From NCBI GenBank assembly GCA_021397845.1, contig CM038040.1, positions 45,651,088 to 45,715,087 on the forward strand: a DNA stretch of 64,000 nucleotides, written 5' to 3'. The DNA is from Areca catechu (lineage: Eukaryota > Streptophyta > Magnoliopsida > Arecales > Arecaceae). Numbering within the stretch: position 1 is the stretch's first letter; each line of letters begins with the position of its first letter. Positions 56,054 through 64,000 of this stretch are shown here, one piece after another. The position numbers and the translations under genes are program-made. Under the pieces are notes generated by a model. The model did no database searches and was not told the origin of the DNA. It saw only the letters and a program-made list of their open reading frames with translations.

Positions 56054-57627
56054 TTATTTTGCAGGAATGTCTTGCAGCCCAAAAATTGAAGAAAAGGTGG
56101 TACTTAGACAGTGGCTGCTCAGGACATATGACGGGTGACAAGGACCAGTTTATCACCCTTGAAATAAAAGAAGGAGGTATGGTCACCTTTGGAGACAATG
56201 GCAAAGGGAGAATAATCGGTATTGGTAAGATCAAAATAACTCCCTTCACTTTTATTGAAAATGTTTTGCTAGTAGACAAGTTGAAGCATAATCTCTTAAG
56301 CATAAGTCAATTATATGATAAAGGCTTCAAGGTTATCTTTGAATCTTCTATGTGTATAGTAACTAATTCTTTAGATTCTAGTAATAAGTTCATTGGACAT
56401 AGACTTGGAAATATCTATGTGGTAGATCTTAATGATCTTGCCATGTCAAGTAGCCCCAGTCTAGTTGCAATGAATGCTAAGACCAAAGAGTCATGTTTAC
56501 TATGGCATAGACGATTAGGTCATGCTAGCATGCATACTATTGCCAAATTGATTTCTAAAGATCTTGTTAGAGGCATGCCTAAGTTTAAAGTTGATTTTGA
56601 TCATGTTTGTAATGCATGCCAAATGGGTAAACAAACCAGGGAGAGTTTTAAATAAAAAAATATAGTTTCTACAATAAAACCACTTGAACTACTTCACATG
56701 GACCTTTTCGGACCTACTAGGACCACAAGCCTAGGAGGTATGAAATATGCTCTTATGATAGTAGATGATTTTTCAAGATTTACTTGGATTTTGTTTATTG
56801 CTTCAAAAGATGAAACTTTTCATGTTTTCAGAAAATTCCATAAAAAGTTTTCAAATTAAAAGAACTTATCTTTAATTTCAATTAGAAGTGATCATGGAAC
56901 TGAATTTGAAAATCAATTTTTTGAAGATTATTGTACTGAATTTGGCATTGATCACAACTCCTCCGCTCCTAGAACATCTCAACAAAATGATGTTGTAGAG
57001 AGAAAAAATAGGACATTGGAAGAAATGGCTCGCACAATATTGTGCGAAGGCAATCTTTCAAAGTACTTTTGGGCAGAAGTGGTGAACACTGCATGCTATA
57101 TTTTAAACCGCGTTTTGATCCGCCATATTTTAAAGAAAACCTCCTATAAGCTTTGGAATGATAGAAAATCCAATATCAGTTATTTTCATGTATTTGGATG
57201 CAAATGCTTTGTGCATAACAATGAAAAAGATAATTTAGAAAAATTTGATTCTAAAGCTGATGATGCAATTTTCCTAGGTTATTCATTACATAGCAAAGCA
57301 TATCGGGTTTTTAATAAAAGAACTCTTACTGTTGAAGAGTCAATACATGTTGTATTTATTGAAACTAACCCTACACCTTCTAGACAAGAAGAGTGCATAG
57401 ATAATGATGCAGGTACATTGCAAAAAGGAATGGATGATTTGAGCATTCAAGATAAAGACACTCAAGATGGAGAAGAAACGGTAAGTAAGGATCACACCGA
57501 TCTACCAAGGGACTGGAGGTATGTTACATCTCATCCTAAAGAATTAATCATAGGAGATCCTTCCCATGGTGTTAGGTCTAGGTCTGCACATAAGGATGTA
57601 CATGATTACCTAGCCTTTGTATTATAA
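56050..57627 (+). pseudogene. SIRE-like protease and integrase
   Basis: Protease motif WYLDSGCSGHMTG at about 56098-56136. The integrase zinc region is LWHRRLGHAS...CNACQMGK (about 56500-56630). The integrase core follows: Asp in HMDLFGPT, Asp in IRSDHGTEFEN, Glu in VVERKNRT 35 residues after the second Asp, all intact. The C-terminal part has KTSYKLWNDRKSNISYFHVFGCKCF and FLGYS. Stops: 56652-56654, 56857-56859 and 57625-57627. Integrase lies upstream of RT, the copia order. Confidence 0.93.
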
Positions 57628-59156
57628 ATAGAACCCCGTAGCCTAGAAGAAGCTGAGACTGACCCAAACTGGATGATGGCAATGCATGAAGAATTAAACC
57701 AGTTTGAAAGGAATAAGGTATGGACACTTGTAGATAGACCTGCTGACCATCCAATAATAGGAACCAAATGGATCTATAAGAATAAATTAGATGAACAGGG
57801 AAACATAATAAGAAACAAAGCTAGATTAGTGGCTAAGGGATATAACCAAGAAGAAAGTATTGATTTTGATGAAACTTATGCACCCGTAGCAAAACTAGAA
57901 GCCATTAGACTACTACTTGCATTTGCTTGCTACATGAATTTTAAACTTTTTCAAATGGATGTAAAGAGTGCATTTCTTAATGGTTTTATCTCTGAACAAG
58001 TTTTTGTGGAACAACCACCAGGTTTTGAAAATCACACTTTTCCAAATCACGTATTTAAACTGAACAAAGCATTGTATGGTTTGAAACAAGCACCTAGAGT
58101 CTGGTATGATAGACTTAGCACTTTCTTAATTGAAAATGATTTTTCAAGAGGAAATGTAGACAAAATCTTATTTATCAAAAAGAAGAATAATGACATCTTA
58201 GTTGTACAAATATATGTTGATGATATCATTTTTGGTGCAACTAACGAATCTCCATGTAAAGAATTTGCTAAGCTTATGTAGGGAGAATTTGAAATGAGCT
58301 TGATGGACGAACTAAACTACTTCCTTGGACTTCAAGTAAAACAAATAAAGGAAGGCATCTTCATCAACCAAGCCAAATACATTACATAAATAATCAAAAA
58401 GTTTTATATGGAGAGTAGCAAATCAATGAGCACACCCATGAGCCCAGCTTGCAGATTGGACAAAGATGAAAATGGATCCAATGTTGACCAAAAGCTATAT
58501 AGAGGTATGATCGGATCCTTATTGTATTTGACTGCAGTAGACCTGACATATTATATAGTATATGTGTATGTGCTAGATTTCAGTCATTACCAAAAGAAAC
58601 ACATATGCTTGATGTTAAGAGAATAATTAAATATTTGAAAGGAACAAGTAATTTAGGAATTTGGTATTCTAAACATTCTACCTTGAATTTGATTGGATTC
58701 TCTGATGCCAACTATGCTGGTTGTAAAATAGATAGAAAAAGTACTAGCGGTACATGCCAATTTCTAGGGTTGAATTTAATTTCATGGCATTGTAAGAAGC
58801 AAAACTCTGTAGCCTTGTCCACTGCTGAGGCAGAGTACGTGGCTGCTGGTAGTTATCGTGCTCAAGTGTTATAGATTAAACAACAACTAGAAGATTTTGG
58901 TGTATCACAATCTAAAATTCTAATTAAATATGATAACACAAGTTCTATCAATTTGACAAAGAATCCAATTTAACACTCTAGAACCAAGCACATTGAAATT
59001 AGATATCATTTTATTAGAGATCATGTTTCAAATGGTGATATAGTGCTTGATTTTGTTCCTACTGAAGATCAATTAGCTGAAATATTTACTAAGCCACTTA
59101 ATCAAGACAGGTTTGAACTAATTAGGAGTGAATTAGGACTTTGCGATCCTTTTTAA
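57628..59156 (+). pseudogene. SIRE-like reverse transcriptase and RNase H
   Basis: RT motifs: GTKWIYKNKLDEQGN, ARLVAKGYNQEE, DETYAPVAKLEAIR, MDVKSAFLNGF, ALYGLKQAPRVWYD and the catalytic YVDDIIF. RNase H: GFSDANYAGCKIDRKSTSG, SWHCKKQNSVALSTAEAEYV, then TKHIEIRYHFIRDHV and FTKPL. Stops at 58279-58281, 58387-58389, 58872-58874 and 58971-58973 all fit C-to-T or G-to-A changes of Gln or Trp codons; a frame change lies near 58600. The reading ends with TAA at 59154-59156. Confidence 0.93.
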
Positions 59157-59642
59157 TTTCTCTAATCTAATTCTTTCAAATTTAAGGAAACATTATCTAG
59201 AGAACCTCCTGATTTCATTCTATATTATAGAGCCTTAATTTCCTTAGAAATTCTCTCCAAAATCTCTCTGGTTAGTGATTAAGTTTTCCAAAAACCAAGC
59301 CTCTCTGTTCGAGTCGACTGGTTTTTTAAGCTGAGTCAACTGGATCTTCTGAGTGTTTTGAGCATGTTCTAGCCTAGCCGGCTCGAGCTTTTTCGAGTCG
59401 ACTAGATTCTCTGAGTGTTTTGGGAGAGTTTTGGCTGAGCCGACTGGAGCCTTTCTAGGGCTTATTCGAGTCGACTGGAATTTCGTGCCTAAATTTTTTA
59501 TTTTGGGATATAAATCCCTCTCCAAACCGTTTAACCTCAATTTTATCTTCTTTAACGGTTCGTTCCTCTCCTAATCCTACTCCAAAGATTCCTATCTCCC
59601 TTCTAAGCTCTCCAATATCTCTTTTCTTCCTCTTTCCTAGCA
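59157..59642. other. Spacer between pol and the third frame
   Basis: Non-coding stretch with repeated GAGTCGACTGG/GAGCCGACTGG-like words (about 59312-59480), the same word family that fills the LTRs. No frame of note on the sense strand. Confidence 0.6.
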
Positions 59643-61423
59643 ATGGCTCCAAAACGTGCTACCGAGAAATGCTCTATTAGGGTTGCTCCGTCTGTGGAAA
59701 GGGAAAGAAGGTCTAAAAGGCGTCAAGAAGAGCCGACTGCCACTATTCACAATGAGGAACTTATGGAAGAAGTTGCAAGGGATGCTCCTACTGTTCCAAG
59801 TCAAATCCCTTCCATGTCCACAAGACCGGTAACCTCTGGCCGTCGCATTAACTTTAAATTTATTAAGGAGATTGGGTTAAAAATTGGTGATTTGATCGAA
59901 GATCAAGGTTGGAGAAAGTTTTGCTCCCTAAATGAGAAGACCTATCCCTCTCTTGTTAGAAATTTTTATGAAAATCTGAGACCGGGAACAAATCATGTTG
60001 AGTCTACTATTAAAGGAAAAAGAATTATTGTCAATGAAGAATTTCTACATGGTCTACTGGACTTACCTACTGATGGAGTGAAATTCCTAGTAATTGACAA
60101 TATAGAAAAGGCTTTAAGAACAATCCTAAACAGAAAAGATGTTAGTGGAATTGGAACAGTTTTTGCTAATACCTTGTCTTTTGAAATGAGATTGCTACAT
60201 AATTTCATTTGCAGAATATTTTTACAAAGGATAGGAAGATTTGATTGGGTAAGTGAAAAAGACCTGTGCCTTATGGAACACATCATGGAGAAGACTCCTG
60301 TAAATCTATCCTACATTATCATTATGCAAATGAAGGAGACAGTTAGAAAGGCCAAGTCTTGCTTACCATATGGAATGATGTTAATCCTACTGTTTAAGTC
60401 TCAAAGAGTGAGTTTGGAAGGTGAAGATGGAGTTGAACTGCACCATACAGATGTCTACACCTCCAAATCACTAGAATGAATGGGTTACATCCAAGTTGAA
60501 GGTGTTTGGAGGAAGAAAGGAACAAATGTCAGGGCAATAGGCAGCTCAAGCAGTGAAGAAGAAGAAGACGAAGACGAAGAACTTGCTGGCACTGCTACAG
60601 TTGAAGCTGGAACATCCACTGTGCCTGCACCTGAGCTTGAATCACTTATTTCTGAGCATGCTGCCACTTTTGAGGAGGCTGATGTACCTTTTCCTGATCT
60701 TGATATGCCTGCACCTGAATTTGATTTGCCTACAACTGATATTCCTTTATCTTACTTCACTCCGGTAGCTACACATCCTCCAAACATTCAAAATCAATTG
60801 AAGAACAGATGAAAACTTTGACTGATACACTGACAGTGACAATCACTTCTCTTTTTGGTGATCTAAAAAAGTCAGTGGATAGTAGACTGAATCAGCTAGA
60901 AGAACATGTTACAAATCTGCAAGGAAATGTTGAAGCAATAGAAGCTTCAAGATCTGCACCTCAAATAGAACTTCAACCTATCCTGGACTGTATCTCTTCT
61001 AGTTCTGAAGCTATAAAGAAATCTGTTGGTACAACATTAAATGAATATAGAACTGAATTGAATGAAGCCAAGTGCACATTGGGAACATATGCAAAGACAA
61101 GACAGATGGCAGATGACTACACTCGAGGCATTGGGATTATCAGGTCAGAGCTTGGAAGACTTAGAGGATCTGTTGAAGCATTTGCTAATGTCCAAGCTTC
61201 TGAACTTATATTAATGCAAAAGGAAATTGGTGAAATGAAGGAGGCTGTGAATAAGGTGCCTACAAGTCTCAAGGATATGGAACAACAGCTTGGTGCAATC
61301 TGGATGGAGATGGTTTCTATCTGTGGCACTGTTAGATCCTTGGAGATCACTGCTAGGACTAGACCTCTTTATGATCCTTCTCCTATTTTCTTTAGGGGTC
61401 CTACCACTTCTCACCATCCTTGA
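59643..61423 (+). pseudogene. Third frame of the SIRE-like element (plant transposon protein domain)
   Basis: A sense-strand frame after pol, as in SIRE elements, where it has been called envelope-like. The ATG at 59643 starts a basic N-terminus (about 60 residues), then a domain resembling the putative plant transposon protein family PF20167: KFIKEIGLKIGDLIEDQGW, SLVRNFYENL, HGLLDLPTDGV, followed by an alpha-rich part. TGA at 60477-60479 interrupts it, then an acidic Ser/Glu and Pro-rich linker (60480-60800). A frame change near 60740-60800 leads to a coiled-coil C-terminus (60809-61423, LNQLEEHVTNLQGNVEAIEA). I see no signal peptide or membrane helix, so an envelope role is unsupported here. 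Confidence 0.75.
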
Positions 61424-62262
61424 GCACCTCCACCTCATGCATCCTCTAGTAGACCTCCTAGACCTGCTTCTTAGTATGGTGCAAGTACACCTATCAATGT
61501 ACCTAAGGAAGAATTTGATAGTGAGTAGGTGTTTAGTACTTTCAGTACTTTTTGGAAACTTTTTGAAGTTTATGTAATGCTTGATATACTGAATCTTTTG
61601 ATGGAAATGCAATGAATTTTTTTTTGGACACATATGTGTATTTCTTTTATCCTGTTAACACTGTCTATATTTTTTAAATAGAATTCTCTCTCTAAATTGA
61701 GAAAGTGAAATTATCTCAAACAAATCTTGATACATTCTCAATCTATTTTAAAATCTGAGCTTAATTGTATAACCTTTTTGATTTGATGACAAAAAGGGGA
61801 GAACTATTATACAATAGAGTGCATGAAAGAAGAAACTTGATGAATTGAATTAGAGCTGCTAAAATCAATTAGACAGGGGGAGCTTAATGATTATTGCATA
61901 TCTTTTTTTGCTAAAGTATTCAAATAAATGATAAAGAGGGAGAAATTTCATATTGATTATAAATTTTATAAAAAGGGGGAGAAATATATGTTCAATTTAC
62001 TTCAACGATTACTATTCTACTCTCTACTAATTACATCTAACTGTCAATGTTTAATGCTGCTTAATACATACAAGCATTTATTCTCTGACACTTACATTTT
62101 ATAAAATTGGCTTTGTGTATAACTGTATAGCATATACTGATACTCATTTGAAAATATAGTTAATATTATGATACGTCAAACAAGTGTAAATGCTTACTAT
62201 GACATACATCTATACTTGTGAATAGAATAGATTTTTTTCATGCCCAGTGTTTTGTCATCATC
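61424..62262. other. 3' non-coding region of the SIRE-like element
   Basis: Between the third frame and the polypurine tract. It has several AAAAAGGGG/GGGGGAG words (61791, 61876, 61973) typical of SIRE 3' regions, which resemble repeated polypurine tracts. No gene. Confidence 0.7.
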
Positions 62263-62276
62263 AAAAAGGGAAAGAT
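62263..62276 (+). other. polypurine tract of the SIRE-like element
   Basis: AAAAAGGGAAAGAT directly before the LTR start TGTTGAACCC. Confidence 0.85.
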
Positions 62277-63737
62277 TGTTGAACCCTAAAGTGATTTTGA
62301 TGATAACAAAACATTGGAGCATACATTTGGTTATCTAACAACTCTTCAAATGGTTGACAAGTTTTTGTAGGATGACTATATTGACATACTTTCTAAACCC
62401 TACAATCTTTATTGCTTTGTGTTGAGTTGTAAAGTGATTATAATCTTGTAAAGAAGAACCCAACAAAAAATTTCCTATTTAAATCAAAGATAAAGGGTTA
62501 CTTCTAATAGTTTTCAAGCTTTAATTTTTCTTGATTTCATTGTAAGAAGACTTTGAGGAAGTCTTCAAAGCTTGGCATAAGAGTTCTGGAGAATTGAATT
62601 TGGTCTGGCTGAAGAACCAATCTCGAGCCGACTGGATGGAGGAACCAGTCGACTCTGGCACTGGCACAAGAAAGAAGTTCTCTGGCACACAGATCCAGCC
62701 GACTAGCACCAAGGCCCAGTCGACTCGTCCAGAACTTGGTTGAGAACATTCTGAGAATCTCAGGGATCCGAGCCGACTGGATTTCAGCCTACCCGACTCA
62801 TCCAGAGTGAACCATTTTCTCAACTGTGGAACCTAGTCGACTGGTGTTCAACCTAGCCAACTCGAACCTGATCCGAGCCGACTCGAAGAATGTCCGAGCC
62901 GACTGGAATGACGGGGTCACTTCCAATGGCTAGTTCCAGTTTTCTGATTTTGAAATCTAAAAGTGTTCCAACGGTAACCTGTCACTTCCCAACGGTCTAC
63001 AACATTCAAAATCAAGGGAAGGCAGTTGAAGTCTCTACAAATGAGATATGAGAACATCCTTGGAGAGACTAATGAGTTATTGAACATTTATTGAAGTAAG
63101 AAGAGAGAGCACTTGAGCTTTGAAGTCAGTCTTCAAGCCTTCACCAACTCTTATCAGAAGCTTGAAGCATCTTTTAAGAAAAGCAACGAAGCCATTGAAG
63201 TGCATTGAAGAGCATTCAATTGAGCTTCACTCGAGCTGCATCGGCAACCACCAGACAACTGAGTTTGTCATTTTTGTTGCTTTTTTATTCTACTCTTTAG
63301 AATATTTGGGTTTTTGGTGAGCCCGGTTGTAAAAACCAAATAGGTTTCTTTGGTGAGCCTACTAAAAATCAAAGTGTAGAGGTTCTAGGTGAGCCTGTGA
63401 AAACCTAGTGTGAGTTTCTTTGATGAGCTCGGTTTAAAAACCAAAGTGTAGAGGTTGAGATTATGAGCCTGTAAAACAATCCAACTGTATTTCGATTTGG
63501 GAGATATAGTGAAAATCCCGAGTGGTGAACTTGGGTAGTGGACGTAGGAGCTGGGTTGCTCCGAACCACTATAAACTTGCCTTGTTTGTGTTGTACTTTA
63601 CTTATTTTTCAGCTTCCGCATCTAATTCTGATTAACACAACACTCCACCACTAAAAGAAATTATTTGTGCACATATTTGCAAGAAATTTTATAATTTCCA
63701 ATTCACCCCCATTTTGGGAAAAGCCACCTGGGTAACA
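62277..63737 (+). repeat. 3' LTR of the SIRE-like element
   Basis: Starts TGTTGAACCC and ends CTGGGTAACA, 1461 bases, followed by AGGAT. Five exact GCCGACT words remain here against seven in the 5' LTR; others have become GTCGACT or CCCGACT. Confidence 0.92.
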
Positions 63738-63742
63738 AGGAT
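63738..63742. repeat. Target-site duplication AGGAT (right)
   Basis: Matches 41160-41164. Confidence 0.93.
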
Positions 63743-64000
63743 TATGTTTATAATCATTATATAAAATTTGGTTAAGCATGATAATGCTATCTTAGTATTA
63801 AAAAATTATTTTTTGTTGATAGGTATATTTGTAAATTCGATTATATTCTATATAGAATTACCTCCAATCAAATATCGTAATCTTTTTTTAGCATCATTTT
63901 TTGAAGAAATCTTTCCACCAACCAAACATGATAAAAGTTATTTTTTTCCGTAATCATTTTTTTAGATAAATGATTCCCAAGAATCATCAAATTATCTCGT

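Larger units (their letters stand above)
41165..63737 (+). mobile_element. Ty1/copia SIRE/Maximus-like element, interrupted by a nested Tat element
   Basis: Plus-strand copia element: LTR 41165-42624, initiator-Met primer site, gag, protease-integrase-RT-RNase H (the copia order), an additional frame (59643-61423), a SIRE-type spacer with AAAAAGGGG-rich words, a polypurine tract and LTR 62277-63737. AGGAT is duplicated at the ends. Without the insertion at 43579-55071 (with one TSD copy) it would be about 11.1 kb. SIRE affinity follows from the long gag with coiled coil and two zinc knuckles, the extra downstream frame and the ATCAAAAAGGG-type 3' end. Every frame is broken by stops. The LTRs differ by roughly 4-5 % in the first 365 bases compared by eye. 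Confidence 0.93.

Noticed and set aside
59643..61423. Viral envelope gene
   Set aside because: No signal peptide, membrane helix or glycosylation-rich ectodomain is visible. The label comes from family tradition only.
40850..63990. A second split DNA transposon around the copia insertion (TTTGGTTAGG near 40850 against CCACCAACCAAAC near 63920)
   Set aside because: The inverted match is short and interrupted, so it is no better than chance in AT-rich sequence.
1..64000. CRISPR array, prokaryotic operons or riboswitches
   Set aside because: The repeats are minisatellites without uniform unique spacers, and the whole window has plant retrotransposon structure.

Overview
This window looks like heterochromatic, repeat-dense nuclear DNA of a flowering plant, probably a monocot (a palm-like genome fits the mix of elements, but the genus cannot be fixed by eye). 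I see no intact host gene. Almost every coding-like stretch belongs to LTR retrotransposons, all carrying stop codons or frameshifts, set in AT-rich intergenic DNA.

Layout. (1) 1-2410: the 5' end of a minus-strand Ty3/gypsy Tat-type element (gag relic, primer-binding site, LTR) running off the left edge. (2) 2411-8956: AT-rich DNA with a Ty1/copia RNase H relic near 5.0-5.5 kb and several small repeats. (3) 8957-18008: a complete minus-strand chromovirus (Ty3/gypsy, Del/Tekay-like) with 2-kb LTRs, 5-bp target duplications GGAAC and a degenerate gag-pol; its integrase has lost the catalytic Glu. (4) 18014-21174: non-coding DNA with a possible tRNA-derived SINE and tandem duplications. (5) 21175-about 28915: a minus-strand Tat element with one LTR, truncated inside reverse transcriptase. 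(6) 28916-30485: AT-rich DNA. (7) 30491-39867: a plus-strand non-autonomous Tat-related element with both LTRs and TSD ATTAT; it has lost pol, carries large minisatellite arrays and keeps a gene on the opposite strand. (8) 39873-41159: AT-rich DNA. (9) 41165-63737: a plus-strand Ty1/copia SIRE/Maximus-like element (TSD AGGAT) with an extra open reading frame after pol. It is interrupted in gag by (10) 43579-55071: a complete minus-strand Tat element (TSD GTCCC).

The most interesting system is the antisense gene shared by three of the Tat-type elements (23.1-24.9 kb, 35.3-37.7 kb, 45.4-47.3 kb). Each lies opposite to the LTR-driven transcript, converges tail-to-tail on pol (or on where pol should be), and reads as three exons with two introns at corresponding places: a PF04195-like 'gypsy type transposon' domain, a linker plus a conserved helical segment, and a coiled coil. 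Introns can survive retrotransposition only because the gene is antisense to the genomic RNA. In each case a tandem array of unrelated sequence sits between or beside the converging 3' ends. One element has discarded pol altogether but kept this gene.

Insertion order follows from nesting and from LTR divergence judged by eye on short stretches: the copia element (roughly 4-5 %) is older than the Tat element inside it (roughly 3 %); the chromovirus is young (roughly 2 %); the non-autonomous element looks oldest (roughly 8-10 %). Many nonsense codons look like CAG to TAG, CGA to TGA or TGG to TAG, the pattern expected from decay of methylated cytosines.
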